A stretch of 64,000 bases of DNA, from assembly GCF_000264905.1 (NCBI RefSeq), contig NW_006763144.1, forward strand, positions 186,001 to 250,000, read 5' to 3'. The position numbers and the translations under genes are program-made. The stretch comes from Stereum hirsutum FP-91666 SS1. Taxonomy: Eukaryota > Basidiomycota > Agaricomycetes > Russulales > Stereaceae. Below, piece by piece: positions 1-13,356 of the stretch (positions are counted from its first letter, which is position 1; the number at the start of each line of letters is the position of its first letter). Under the pieces are notes generated by a model. The model was given only the letters and a program-made list of their open reading frames with translations. It searched no databases and was not told the origin of the DNA.

Positions 1-1584
1 CGAGTCGTTGCTCGCGACCGCAATTGAGTCTCCGCGTTGTCCGAGGTTGAAGCAACCTGGGCCGCCGGTACAGTGCGCCATGCCGGGGACGAAGAAGAGA
101 CGATAGAAATCATCGAGGTTCGAGGGGGTTAGAGCGCTGGAGATGAGGTTGTGAAGACGCTTGGATTTTCCTGACGCGATGAGCTATTTCCCTGTCAGCA
201 AATGCATGTAAATCAGGTGCAGTACTACGTACGCCGTCAAACCGTCCATGATACGTTAAGATTTTGCCGCCTCGTTCGCGATATGCGGAGAAGTTACCGT
301 CCCAGGTGGCGACACCACCCGGATTGATCTCATCGGCATACTCTATGTCGCCCATGCCCCAGTCGTTGAAGGTGTAGTTGGTGTTGTTATAGATTACATT
401 CTGCCACCAGTCCTATACAGGCGCTGAAGTCTTCGAATCATCGATAGAGTGCGAAAACAGAACGACACTCACGTGAGTATACGAAAATATCGATCCATTG
501 AAGTACAACGGTCTTTGAGTCGATGCCTCTGCTCCAGGATCGAACCTTGGATAAATTTCTTCATCCGTATTCGTGTCCATCAAGGGACTATAGATGATGC
601 CCAGTGCTTCCACCTGCTCCTCCGTCAAGCACGGACTAGTGTCGTTCCCAGTACCGGTACCACATAACAAAACCTTTGGGTCAAAGTCACAGTCGTCCGG
701 CTCCGTGATGATCCCGTCGGCCACCCCGTCGAGCATATCGCATTGGTCCAAGATAGCGGTAGAAACGACTGGCCAAAGTTGGTCGGGGATAAAGCTCGTA
801 TTGGTAGTTCCGTCGGGTGCTCCTACAGCCCTACCACAATGGCCACTGAAGGCAAGAAGGTGATTGAAATCCACCGCTGGCGCACCTGCCAAAATCCCGT
901 CGAAATCGTCCGGAAACTTCAACGCGGACTGCATCCCTTGTCTCCCACCCGTCGAGCAGCCCATATAATAGCTCTTCGAGGCGGAGGTATTGTAATATTT
1001 TTGTGCGATGGATTTACCGAGTTCGGCGGAAACGTGAATGGCTCGCCAGGCAAAGTCGTTGATGATCTCGGGTTGGTCGAGGAAGTGAACACCGTTGTCG
1101 CCGTCATGGCCATTATCGGAGCCTATTGAGGCGAAGTGGAAGGAGCTGGCGTAGTCGAGATTGCTGTAGTCGATGCCTATACACAATACCGAAAGTGCAT
1201 CGAGGGGAGATCAGTCTCGGGTCGCGCATAGAGGTAGACACGAGAAGACTTACATCCACCTAGGCCACCGTTACCAACGGTAATAAAGCGGCCGTACCAC
1301 TCATCAGGGAGCCACATCTCGAACTTCACGGATGAAGTCTCCGTGGTGTTGACTTGAGCGTAGATGCGGCAAATGGAAGACGTGACGTTCGCCGAGAACT
1401 GACATGAACCTGCGGTCGTCACGACAGAGTTGGCAGAAACATAGGCAACGTCGAGTATTGTAGTGTTTTCGAGTTGAAGTGAGCTCTGCAAGGCTGAACA
1501 GGCGGAGTTGCCGTCAATAATCGCTGAGCGAACGAGATGGACCAGGAGCAGTCCAACGAGCGACAACATTGGAGTCGTTATCAT
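1..1584 (-). CDS. Tannase/feruloyl esterase family secreted hydrolase (3' end cut by window)
   Basis: Secreted serine esterase that would cut ester bonds of feruloylated or galloylated plant phenolics. Exons on the minus strand are 1254-1584, 473-1176, 233-412 and 1-183, and all joins keep frame. The chosen start at 1584 sits in a GCCACC-ATG context and opens a hydrophobic signal peptide (residues 1-18); an upstream in-frame ATG at 1623 has a poorer context. The nucleophile motif GCSTGGRQG places Ser at about residue 185. The acid-loop region reads GRFDGL at the exon 3/4 junction, and the His region reads VPGMAHCTGGPG near base 80. These three are the triad hallmarks of the tannase family. 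The C-terminus continues beyond base 1. Substrate (tannin or feruloyl ester) cannot be told from sequence alone. Confidence 0.93.
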
Positions 1585-2335
1585 GGTGGCGATTTTGCTT
1601 GGTATTGAGCAATAGGAGAGCAACCCCGTCTCTTTTAAACGATAGAATCAACTGACCAATACTGGGGCGATGAACGCTGCTTGTGACTTCGAGGGATAGG
1701 TCAGGGATATTCTTCGTGTGGAACATTTGCCGAGAGTCGCACATATGACCCCGCAACCGACCTTGTTGGGTCATTGTACATTATGTCCCTTGCGGATGAC
1801 CAGAGACATTTATCGCAAACTAGGTAAGGGGTAAAGGAAGGCTGCCGTTAGTAGGTCCTTGCTGGCCACAGGCCAATTACTGGCGTCGCGTTCGAATTCG
1901 AAATAGCGTAGACCTGCGTAGACGTCTGAATCCGACTCGGATACATGCAATAAGCCTGTTACAGTGACCTCCTTGAAGGTGCGTACAGTGTGGGTCTGTG
2001 TACTGTCTGTGTAGGTCTCAATGACAGGCAAAAAGTACTTGCAGAATCGAAGGGTGATGATGGTCAGGTCCAAGGAGAGAATCGGATCAGATGCCACATC
2101 GACGGTCCTACGCCACTTGAGCAGCGAATGTTCCCACGCCTTGTGTCAGCTCGACTCGCTGCTGCAGTCAAGCTGCAGTTTCGCGGACGCCCATAACGCC
2201 CATCCGTTCTTTCTTCCGTTACACAGCCTTCTCACTCTCCTTGTTCTTGGGCCATTTATCCAACTAGCTTGTCAAAATATAAGCATATTATTCCGTTACT
2301 AGGTAACTCTGGTATCTCGTCGACAAAGCTTCGCC
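1585..2335. other. Divergent promoter region between tannase and SSL1
   Basis: Lies between the starts of two divergently transcribed genes. Short open frames here show no domain-like sequence. A pyrimidine-rich stretch around 2200-2260 leads into the SSL1 start and probably contains its transcription start. No gene is supported. Confidence 0.5.
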
Positions 2336-4100
2336 ATGGATGCCGGATCCGACTCAGACGCGTCTATATTCGATGACCCCAATCCTGGTCTTCGTTCAAA
2401 GAACAAGGGGAAACAAAAGGCTGTGGATGGAAAGAAAGACAAATTAAACGACCGGGCTAAGGAGGTACGTCCCTATCATATTCGTCTTATCTTACAGACA
2501 TCCTGACACATTCTCTATTCGGACGTCTAGCAAGCCTACGCCTGGGAGGCGACCTATACTCGCTCATGGGATGCTGTCCAAGAAGATGAAGGCGGAAGCC
2601 TAACAGGGGCAGTCCAAGAGTTGATGGCAAAAGGTCGAAGACGAAGGTATGTACACTGTGTTAATTGGATAGTTCTTCTCCGCATAGGACATATGTTTTT
2701 GACGGTAGACAGGTAGACTCCTCGCGCCCGCCGCTGCTATACGACGTACTATCATCCGACATCTGGTCTTACTATTGGACCTTTCGGCATCGATGATGGA
2801 TCGTGATTTGAGGCCGACAAGGTTTGACTTGTCGTTGGAGTATGCGAGGGAGTTCGTTACGGAGTGGTTCGACCAGAACCCGTTGGGACAGGTGGGTGTC
2901 GTGGGCATGAGGGCAGGGCTGGGCGAGAGGGTTGGCGAGATGTCTGGTCAGTCTTTGCCTTGCGATATTATGGTACGGAGTATTCTGACTTTAAGCCGTG
3001 CAGGAAACCCACAGGATGTTCTGAAAGCGCTTTCTGAGCGCCACAAACTGGAACCGACTGGCGAACCGAGTCTCCAGAATGCTATCGAGATGGCCCGTAG
3101 TAGCATGAGGTGATTCTTCTTAGCAACTTCCTCTGTTCAGCATCCTAACTATTTCTAGCCACCTTCCAACACATTCATCTCGAGAAATCCTTGTTATTTT
3201 CGGCTCTTTGACCACCGTCGATCCCGGAAATATATATGATACATTACAATCGTGCATCAAGGACAAGATCAGGATATCAATTGTTTCTCTCGCAGCTGAG
3301 ATGAAAATTTGTCGCGAACTATGTGACAAAACTGGAGGTTCGTTTTTACTTGACCACATATGACGCAATCCAATTCTAACATGTTTCATCACACAGGTCA
3401 ATTCGGCGTCGCGATGAACGAAGGTCACTTCAAAGACCTTCTCTTCGAACTTATCCCTCCACCTGCACAACGCGCTATCGCTCGCACTACCGGAGGTCCA
3501 GGCGCAGCCAACCCCGCCGCAGACCTCATGATGATGGGTTTCCCCACCCGCCTGCCCGACACCTCACTCCCAAGCCTCTGCGTCTGTCACGCAGAGCTTC
3601 GAAGCGCGGGGTTTTTGTGCCCGAGATGCATGTCGAAGGTGTGCGACGTGCCTACGGATTGTGATGTCTGTGGGTTGATGATCGTGAGCTCGCCACATCT
3701 GGCGAGGAGTTATCATCATCTGTTCCCGGTCAAGCCGTATGCTGCCGTGTATGTCGTTCTTATCCATTTTGTTCTCCACACCTGACTCGCACCTCCAATT
3801 TTCTCTCCCCCGCATGAACATGGATTTTGATTCGATTTCGATCGATCTCACGACTGACTTCCTTCTTTTGGTCTCTGTCGTAGATTAAACCTCGTGGACA
3901 GACCGGACCCAACACCAAGCTGTCATGCTTGTGCTCTTCCATTCAAATCGGGCCCTGGAACTGGAACGACTGGAGTCGTAGCTGACGGTATGAGTCCTCT
4001 GGGTCGATATCGCTGTCCGGATTGTGGTAAGGACTTTTGCACGGACTGTGATGTGTTTGTGCACGATGTGGTGCACTGTTGTCCGGGATGCGAGAAGTAG
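2336..4100 (+). CDS. SSL1: TFIIH core subunit Ssl1/p44
   Basis: Core TFIIH subunit that regulates the XPD helicase in transcription initiation and nucleotide excision repair in the nucleus. Seven exons (2336-2464, 2531-2646, 2717-2946, 3004-3109, 3159-3337, 3397-3748, 3884-4100) give 442 residues, the usual length for fungal Ssl1. The N-terminus is acidic and Lys-rich. A von Willebrand A domain follows, with the metal-site motif DLSASM at about residue 90. The C-terminus carries the TFIIH C1-type zinc ligands: [18 protein letters not shown], then CHAC, CPDCG, CTDC and CCPGC near the end. The start at 2336 is a CGCCATGG context. All six introns are GT-AG and 50-135 bases. Identification is strong. 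Confidence 0.96.
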
Positions 4101-6050
4101 CTCTCTTGTCGCTCGTTCACTTGACTTGAATGCATCGAGGCTACTTATATCTTTGTGGCGCTCGCTTGTTCACTTGGTTCCTTCGGATCTTATAGCGTTG
4201 TGGAGAAGTTAGATGGATAATGATCCTCGATTTAAGGCTTTCCACGACTTGCGAGGCTCTACGGAATGAAATCCTCGAATTTGGGAGAATATGCGATGTG
4301 AACGTAGATATGGCCTGCTCAGTCGCCATGCCTGTTGGGGCATAGAATACAATATCTGTTCGGGGAAAATTAGGATCCCGCAGGAGATAGTACCCGAACT
4401 CAGTGTCATGGCCGTGACCTTCTACGAACACCTCCTCTCCATTTGGTTCGAGGGCAAAGCCGGACATTACTCTGTTGCCTATGGATGGCCCGATAGTACT
4501 GTCCGCATCCAAACGTTCAATCCTCTACACCAGATAACAAGGATAACTGACTCTGATATAGTATGGGCGCCTTACGCAAGATCCTATCCAGCAGGTGATT
4601 TATTGGCGGTTATGCCAGTCACAACGCCTCGAAAGGGCGCATCAATTACGACACTCTTGGGTGCGGTGCGAACGCTCCTACGAATAGACCAGAGGTGAAT
4701 GAAGCCGTCGCATTGGACCCTTACTAAACCTCGACAGCGACAGTGGGTGCCCAACAGCGAGGATCGCTAATGTACAAGTGCCGGGAGTTAGTTCAGGGTG
4801 GAGCAACTGGTGTTGCTTTGAAGCAAGACAGCACCGAAGCGGCGCAACGACTTACAGCCAGAAAGACAAGCGCATGCCTAAAGACTGGTGACCCATGGCG
4901 CAAGATTGTGCTCGGAGAGGGCGAGGGGGAAATGGAACACAATCGTAAATCCGGGGCTGTCCACGCCTTACGGGGTAAGAAACTGTGCGGCTCGCTGGAA
5001 TGAAATCATCTAAAACGGTTGAGCATGCGATGTGATCAAAGATACTGTGTAGCATGCTTGTTCTTCGTGCGTGGGCAAACCCGGTCATGAGGAAACGGTG
5101 AGAGTGGAGAGGTCAAGAGGAGTGCGAGATATCTACTACCTCTGGTGGTCGATACGTACGACCACCGTCATTATTGTTCATTTGTTCTTAGAAGTCGATA
5201 CTTCTTCAATGTCGATCATGATCATCTACAGCAACAACTTGAAGACATCCCTAGTGTAAAGACTGGTCAATTTGTGGCGCGCCACATAATGCTCGTCAAT
5301 GAAAAAGGCGTCTAACCCATGAGGCCAACGCGTTGCACTCAAAGCACCAATCTTACTCTGCGACATTAAATTGTCTCAACACGTTCTTGAGAGTTTTCTT
5401 ACAGAAGGGCAGCTGCCACAGCGGGAAGATGGTTGAGAACGTCGAGGAGAGCTGAGTGAGGGTAAACGCGACATACAGTTGCCTTTTTCGGCGGGCGAAG
5501 AAACCACAAGTCCGCTTTTGGGAATTTGTAAGTGCTTGTTCCCGATTTCGCAGCGCCGACGCGTTGTGCCTCTATCCCCTTCTCTCTCTCGACTCTCTCT
5601 CCCTCTCTCGTCTAATTTTTGTTTTCCTTTGATTTTTTTTTGCTCCGTTTGGTCTTTGAATTGGTGGGTTTTTTTTTCTGCTTTGAGCTCAAAGCGACAG
5701 TCTATCCGCAGTTATACCTGGTTGTACTTCGACTACACCGATATCACAGCACGAAAAGTATTCGAGCCATTCAAAACAGAAATGACTGTCCTGGTCCATC
5801 TTCGAGGTGGACACAGCTTCAGAGACCCATAGCGCTGATATCCAGTTCATCTCCTTGACTACTTGTTGAGATAACCCGTGCTAATGCCGTCACATCTGTT
5901 TTTGTCTTTTTCAACAGCCCGAGAATTCGCCCAGTCCTTTTCCACCCTTTTCCCCATTTACTTTTTTCAAGAATTTCTTAGGCATCGCACATCCTGCATC
6001 CAATCGTTCTGCATCTCGACTCGGGTCGATAATTCAACTTTCGCGCTCAT
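4101..6050. other. Intergenic region with a degraded local duplication
   Basis: About 1.95 kb without a convincing gene. A segment near 4225-4310 resembles one near 4950-5050: both contain GGAATGAAATC followed after about 20 bases by ATGCGATGTGA, and both are preceded by a TCCACG core. This suggests an old direct duplication. Open frames at 4141-4512 (minus) and 4291-4698 (plus) cover one another and match nothing recognisable. A perfect 14-base palindrome TGTGGCGCGCCACA lies at 5273-5286. From about 5560 to 6050 the plus strand is C/T-rich and is probably promoter and 5' UTR of the Sec7 gene. Confidence 0.45.
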
Positions 6051-9000
6051 ATGGAGCCATCATCGACCGCGGAACAGCGCGCCTTCCTCGTCGCAAAGCT
6101 TAAGCGGGCGGCGTCCCTACCTCGTATGAAAGATGGCCGTAGGCCACCGATGCACGTAGAAGCCGTCAGCGAAGGAGAGAGGTCGCAGGGAGAGGATTAT
6201 GAAGAGGTGGAAGAGCAGCGAGGGAGGCCGGGGAGTAGTGTGAGGATCAGTGTTGTAGAGAGGCCTAGGAGTTTCGAAGATGACGAGGAAGAAGGTGCGG
6301 AGGGAGACGGAGGCAGGGAAGTGGATGTGCATACGCTTCGTATGGAAGACGGTGAAACCGAGAGAGTGGAGGAAGAGCGGGTGCAGGTGGAAGATGTCAC
6401 ACAGGATTATCCGGCTCGAGAAGAAGAGGCGGAAGAAGGTCAGATGGAAGAAGAAAGAGAGGTCGTTTCTCCGCCACAGACCCCGCTACCCTCTGAAGAT
6501 ACTTCGACTGCCGCCCAGGGCAAGCGCAAACGTCGTTCACGATCCAGACGGCGGTCTCGAGATTCTAAAGCCAAAGCTCGCGCATCTCCTGCTTTCGTCT
6601 CCGCCAATGACTCATCACCCGACGAAGAGTCCATGCCAAATTACCCTGCCAGTCCAAGTCCTATTCCTGCCCATGCTAGTCCTAGCCCTATACCGCCCTT
6701 CCCGAACGGTTTCACTGGAACACCACTCATATCGCCAATACCTGCTCATTTCATGGCTCTACAACAGCAGCGGATGTTCATGTCCCCTGAACCAGGCATG
6801 ATGTACCCCGGTACTTCTCCACCGACACCTTCACCAATGCTCACACTCCAAGATATTCAACGCGAAGCTCTTTCACGTGGCCTCTTTCGCTCGAATAGTG
6901 CCGCCGCCCGTTTAATGGCCATGAACCAACTCACACGGAATGAGCAGCCCGACCCATCGCTCTCTTCGCCCTCTCCCACTCCAAGAGGACTAGGACTAGG
7001 GCGAAACAACACCGTGGCTGGTGGCGAACGTAATGCGGCTAGAAGATTAATGATGGGAAGGTTGAAGGAGCGGTTGAAGGAGAAGGAAGCCGAAGCCGAG
7101 GCTGAGCAGACGAGCGCGGGCGAGGATCAACCTATCCCGCTACCACCGAAAAGAAGATCAAGGAGACGGAGTAGGAGGTCATCAAATCGGTCGACGGTCG
7201 TGGACGATAGAGAGCTCTCTTCTACCACTTCTCCTAATACGCCTGTGAACGGCCCAGCACCTCTTCCTCTCGAGCTACCGGATCCACCGCGGCCACCTTC
7301 TTCGCTGGCTAGGAGTCCAACACCTGGGAGGAGATCGAGTATTGAACGGGAGAGGGATGAGACACTCATGAAGTTGATGGGTGGTTCACCGACGTATGAG
7401 AAGAGTCCGTTAGAGAGACGGGGTGTGGTCGTGGAGGAAGAGGACGACGAGCAGGACCAGGATCAGGATCGGCCACTCACGCCACCACGGCTACCAGTTA
7501 CGCCACCTCGGGTCAGTAATGTTCGTGGCGTACATGCTTCGGATGCGCAATCGTACATGTCGAGAGAGACGGGCGTTGGCGTTCCCGTGTTCTTGTCGGA
7601 AGCAAGTTATAAGCAGCAGGACATCTTCCCTTCGAGTCCTTTCGCCACCCCGTTGAAGGAGCAACCCGAGATCGACGAGAATGATGAGGATATGATGCTG
7701 AACCCTAATGGGAGTGGTGAGAAGAGGTGGACGGACGGCTACAATCGGGATATCAGTTGGATGGCTGAACCAGGTTGGTCCGATGTCTTTTTTATTTCTC
7801 GGGTACATTTAAATTCTTTTTTCTAGTGCCAGAAGACAATCGGATACCCATCCATGATGAGGACGACTACGACGATGGGCAGCATGAAGCACGCTCTGTT
7901 CCCATCGAGGAGCGCGAACCCTATGAAGAGCCTCCATCACCGTATACCGATTCTCACGATGAAGCACCCTCTCACGACGAGGATCCCGAAAATGACCACG
8001 ACCACCGCGACCTCGATGTAACGTCTCCCGAGCCCCAGTCTCTTGCACCACCGTCTCCTTCCTCAGCCGCTCCCTTACAGAGTGAACGCGTCTACCCCGC
8101 TCGTCTCTCCGTTGCCTCTGCGATTCACCCCGAACTCTCGTCGCCACATATCGACTATCTGGAGTGGGAGGAGGCGAAAGCGATGGGATCAGGTTCGGAA
8201 TCACATTCGAAGAAGAATGGAGAGTCAAGTACTGCTCTCAGCCGGTGGGACAAAGTTAAGAACACGCTTATGCGGACCAACTCGAGTCAGGGCAGGAGGT
8301 CGAGGACGAACAGCATACGGGAACGGGAGCGAACCCCAAATACGGACTCGAGCGTTACTAGAGAGAGTGGCGCAAGCCTTACCAGTAGCTCACAAACTGA
8401 CAAGGGCGACAAGAATGGTGATTACTTTTTTCCGCTATTACTCTAAACTCTATGATTTACGCCAACTTTGATCCTAGTCGTGCTGGATTTGTCGTCACCT
8501 CACTTTGCGAGCTCGTCCAATGGGCCGTCCCCTGTACCGCCTGCCTCACCAGAAATGATAGCGAGGTATCAGGACTCGAAGCTATTCCCATTCCCGGGCA
8601 TCCAGAAGCTCCAAGAGCAGCGCAACAAAGCTCTCGGTCATGCTGCCAATGCGTCATCCCCTGATATCTTCTTGCAAGTCGGGGAAGACGTGCTTGGCTC
8701 GAGCTCGAATTCTTCGCACACCCCACAACCTTCACCCGAAGTGCCACGAGAACGCAAACTTTCCCACCAAGCATCGGACAGTCGCCTCATGATGAAATTC
8801 AGCGGCGCTCCCCCAATAGCGAATGTCCCTTCATCCGCATCCCAGCCTGAATACGACGCATCCACTGGAGCACACCTCGCCAACGGGCTAGGGAGCGCCA
8901 ACGGACACGGTAACGGATCGTGGCTGAACACCAAGTTGCCTCACAACCGGGAAGGGGTGAAGAAGTGGCTCACTGCGAAGAAGCTCTTCTCGTCACAGGG

Positions 9001-11602
9001 TGGTTCGACCGCTTCGCACACCACACCGCTGCAGATCTCCGCGCCTATCTTGCAGTCGACGACGGCGGACAAGAAGCCCTCGCTAACGGATCTCTTCAAG
9101 GTTCGAAAAGAGAACGGGCTCATGTCGGACTGGGAGGACGTATCGAAGACGCCGACGAGTACTAGTGGAAGTACGTTACTGGGTAAAGGGTCTGTCAAGG
9201 ACGGAAGAGAGTCAGCGGTACCGCCAGAGACGCCCGTCACTGTGAACCATAACGAGACGGCATCGATGTCGCTCCCACCACCCTTGACTCCGCAGCCTCG
9301 CGATATCATCGAGGACGTGTCTTCTTCTCCCGCTCACTCTCCGAATGGAGATGCCCAGTTTGCGTCTTACCCCATAAGTTCGGATCAAAGGCTGCCCATG
9401 CCTTCGCCTCCGGATTTGACGTCGACTACGCCAGATCCCATGTCTTCCCTCGATTCTTTCCACGTTCGGTCAGAATCTTCATCTTCTACGCTTTCGTCAC
9501 ATCGGTCTACCGAGCCTGTTGTCGCACAGTCTCAGGGATCGATCGTGTTGGAGAGATTGGATGAAGTTTTGAGTAGGATGAGTAGCGGGAGTCGTGGCCC
9601 CACGTCGAGCGCATCATTCATCGACGATCCTCCGAGGAAACTACTCCTGTCCTCTCCAGTTTTACAGGTGGCGAACTCAAACACGGTCAAGGATCGGTTC
9701 TTATTTCTGTTCAACGATATCCTCGTCATTGCGAAGCCCGTATTCCAAGACCCAGAATCGATCCTGGATACTACAAGGCCCTCGCCACTCGACAGAAAAT
9801 TCATCGTCAAAAGTGTCGTGCAACTTCGCCAACTCCACTTCTCAGCCGATAGGGACGACCTGTCAAGCAGAATTCCCTTCTCGTCACCCATGAACCGGCA
9901 TCCCGTCATACGGTCTTTCGTCGTTCAATTCCAGAAGGAGCCAGACCATGCTATCTCCTCGTTGTTTGAGAAGACGGGAATGAGGTCGGAACCGATGTTA
10001 CTTGGACAGTTGCTCATGAAGACGCTCGACCTCGATCGGGCGATGTTGGGCGTTTATTTGTCGACGAGGACGTCGAAGGTCGTGCTCAAAGCGTACATTG
10101 ATGGATTTGGCTTCGCGGGGATGCGGGTGGACAAGGCGTTGAGGGTCTTTCTTCAGTCTCTCAACATCCCGTCACCGTCCAGGTCGTCGCACTCGTCTCC
10201 GTTGGATCACATGGTCGACTCGTTCGCCAGTCGATGGTACGAAGCCAACAAGGGCAATGTGGCGTACGACAAGGATCTCGCAGTCAGGCTTGTGCGCGCT
10301 CTTGTACAGCTCAACGAGGCACTCCACGGTGGGATCGTCCAAGAACCGGGAATCCCAAGTCGTATCAAGCGCAACGTCCTCAACCGCGACTTCATCGACG
10401 CTTTCCGCCGACTCGACCCAAGAAGTCTCGTACCCGACGAGCTCTTGGACACGATATATATGTCCATCCGACGAACACCGTTGGCACAGGCTCGTAACGC
10501 CGCCACATCAGCCCCTCCCGACCTTCTCATCACACTCAAACGCCCCGTACCGCCACGGCTGACATACAAAATGCAATCCGAGCCCATCATCCTGCGCATC
10601 CCCTCCACGGATCCGAACCTCGTCATCCAGCTCTACGGCCAAGACCTCATCTGCGACCCACCCGCACTCACCTTCTCCCGTTCTCCCGAAGCTTCCTTCC
10701 GCATCACCGGCACCTCGCTCGGTCTTCGAAACCTCATATTCCTCCGAACGGGGTCCAATGCGCTTTCCTACACCGGTGTTCCGCTCAGTTGTCCGATAGT
10801 GGTAGAACGGAGCTTCATGAGGAATACGTTCCAGGTGGCGTTCGCGGACCACATGCAGCAGAAGAGGAAGTATATGTTCAGTGTCGAGGACCCGGTGATG
10901 CGACATAATTGGATGGCCTCGCTCAAGCGACAGATCGAGCTTGCCTCTTCCGCCGCTTCGACCTCTCAGTCGCAGTCTCAGTCACAGTCGGCGTCACCCG
11001 CTCATACGAAGTTCCAACAAGCGACGGAGGATACGGTGTTCAAGATCTTGCAGGATACGTTGATCGCGAGTGTGGAGGAGAGCGATTGGGTGATGAGATC
11101 TGTCTCGCCACCGGCTTCGCCTATGCCCTTTTCGCAATCAAGGTTTGCCAGCTCGCCCGTACCTTCGTCAGGTCGTCCAAGCCCCGGACCTGGATACGGA
11201 TCGATATCTCCCGGACTTGCGTCTTCGTCGTTCGCACAATCTCAGCGCCAGAAGGGAAGCAATCTGTACTCCCACCAGAGGTCAAAATCGAGAAGCCAAG
11301 TCTATCATCGTAAGGGTCTAGGCAGCATGGAGCCACCGCAATCGCCACCGCCAATACCGTACAGCGTTAATGGCGAGGATGGTGAGGGTGAAGGTGAAGG
11401 CGATATGACGGTACAGGAGGTGCCGATTGAGAATGTGAGGTCGAGGTTGTGGTCGGGGAAGGATTTGGAGATGGTGTGTTTGCAGAATAGCGCGGTGGCA
11501 GTGGCGGTGGCGGCGTTGAGGGTGGGCTTGGGGGCTCATGCAAATGGGAATGGGGTGCCGGGACTGCAGAGGCAGGGGTCAGGGAGGAGGTTGCATTCAT
11601 AA
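6051..11602 (+). CDS. Very large Sec7-domain Arf guanine nucleotide exchange factor with PH-like domains
   Basis: Predicted exchange factor for Arf-type GTPases at membranes. Three exons (6051-7773, 7827-8417, 8478-11602) give 1812 residues. The first 1100 or so are low-complexity Ser/Pro/Glu/Arg-rich and probably disordered. A PH-like segment follows (about 1127-1245; DRFLFLFNDILVIAKP). The Sec7 fold spans about 1260-1441. It has FEKTG aligned with the catalytic glutamate finger, GFAGMRVDKALRVFL, and VRALVQLNEALHGG, which corresponds to the usual hydrophobic helix with ILLNTDLH. A second PH domain lies at about 1456-1595, ending in a W-containing helix (HNWMASLKRQIELA). The tail is Ser/Gln- and Gly-rich. 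The arrangement recalls the IQSEC/BRAG class (Sec7 then PH). The glutamate finger alignment is by eye. Confidence 0.85.
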
Positions 11603-13356
11603 CCTAGCCTGAGTTGTTGGGGTGGAAGGGTGTCTTGGTTGTCGTGGTTCGTCGTGAGTTTATTTCTTCTCAGCGGAACTGGAATTGGGCAAGTGCTGAT
11701 AGCTTTGCGTTGCAGTGCGCGCTCGTCTGCTTCCTGTATCTGTCTCTCTCTTTTGCGTTTGGCCTTCAATCAACTGCACATCTATCCGCATCTCGTTCTC
11801 TCTTTGCTCTTATCCTCGCTCCGCTGTAGTATCTGAATCTCGTATATATTTTACGGTTTCCTCGTGCTCTCCGTCCTCCTCTTTCTTTTCCTTTTTCTCT
11901 TTTCTTTCCTCTGCTCCTCTTTCCTCTTTCCTCTTTCCCCAGTGAATCTATAGCCTCTCTCTCTCTATGCTCGGCCTCTACACCACTGTTCTGTATTTAA
12001 TCAATCGCATGGTCTTCGTACTCTCTCCTTACTTCCTCTCTCCACTGCTCCCCAGGTCCCTCAACTCACTAATATTTAATTTGTGCTCTCGGTCTCCCGC
12101 TCAGCCTTCTTCTACCCCAACTATTTAGTCTCTAGTCACAGTGGCTATTTCAACGCGCTCGCTCCCTCTCTTCTCAACCGTTCAGTAATGCGGACTCAAG
12201 TTTTCAACGTTTCTACACGCTCCACTCGTTCTCGTACCAATCTCTCTGGAACATACGTATACGATAGCGAACTGTCGTCTCTCTCCTCCTCTTCCCTCAT
12301 TCCGTCCTTTCAATACCCTCATCCATTCCCTCCGCTCTTCACCTCACTCGTCCCGTTTATCCGTCTATCCGTCCGTCCGTCGTTATCGTGACTTTGTGTC
12401 CTTGTTGTGCTTATGCTCCGCTATGCCCGCTGGATAATATACATTGTAAGATACATCTCTTGCCTCAGGCTCCCTGAAAGCATCAAGCTTTGTGTAAATC
12501 TTCCGCTGAGGCTAGAAACTGCCACTCCCTTCTCTACACTGCGGCCACAGTCACTCGACCGTCCAAACCCTTTTCTTTTTCGTACAGTAGACGTTGCAAC
12601 ATCCGAGCTCTGATTCGTCCCCCTCGCTGCGGGCCACAGCTGCTGCGTTCATGTTGCAATTGCAAGTTCTTGGCGGCTCTCATTGTTCGGAATTCGCACG
12701 ACGTACGTCGTCATTCGGCATCGTCCCCCGGCGGCAAAGAGCTTATAATGTCTGCCATCGGTCGGGTCGGTTTCGGTTTCGGTTCTGGTGGGGGAGGGTG
12801 GAACAAGGGGCGTCCACTGGCGCGCGCGACGACTCCCACCTTCGAGCGGCTGTGCTCTGCTGTGCTGCTTTCCGAGCGTTGACCCCGAGAACTCACTCGT
12901 ACCCCCTACCTGCTGCTCATCCACAGAGACCATAATGTCAGATTTTGTGTGTTAGAATGGTAACACAATTCATCTCTTACATCTTCTGGGTGTTTGTTGG
13001 ATAGCTGTGTCACGAGAATATGTGTTCAATGGCATGCAAGAGTCTCATCCGCCACATCGCCACCCATGACCCCGGGCACTTGGTAGGGGGTGCAGCACTC
13101 CAGGTCGGAGTCGCGGATGAGCCCGGTGAACGCCCCTTGGGGTGGAATGCTGCGTATCTCAATCTGACATCTTTGCGAATCGCGAGCGAGTGCGTGGGCT
13201 TGGAAATGTAATCTGACTTGTAAGACGGCGGTGTGGATTGGATTGGTGCTCGACGTGCACGACGCTCGTGTACCCTTTCCTTCAACTTCATTAAGTTTTG
13301 GCGACAGCGACTCGTTCGCCTCTTTTTTGACCCCCTTCAGCTCAGCACGATCCGCG
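11603..13356. other. 3' UTR and long pyrimidine-rich intergenic tract
   Basis: No gene supported. From about 11700 to 12600 the plus strand is strikingly C/T-rich, with runs such as CCTCTTTCTTTTCCTTTTTC and CTCTCTCTCT. This generates several spurious Ser/Leu/Phe-rich open frames. The segment from 12640 to 13350 has more balanced composition and would hold the promoter and 5' UTR of the CDF gene. Confidence 0.5.

Noticed and set aside
7809..8228. Arg-rich antisense frames inside the Sec7 gene
   Set aside because: Shadows of the Ser/Pro/Glu-rich coding strand. The same explains the other antisense frames in the Sec7 and CDF genes.
11715..12391. Ser/Leu/Phe-rich frames in the pyrimidine tract
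   Set aside because: Direct product of C/T repeats, with no conserved pattern.
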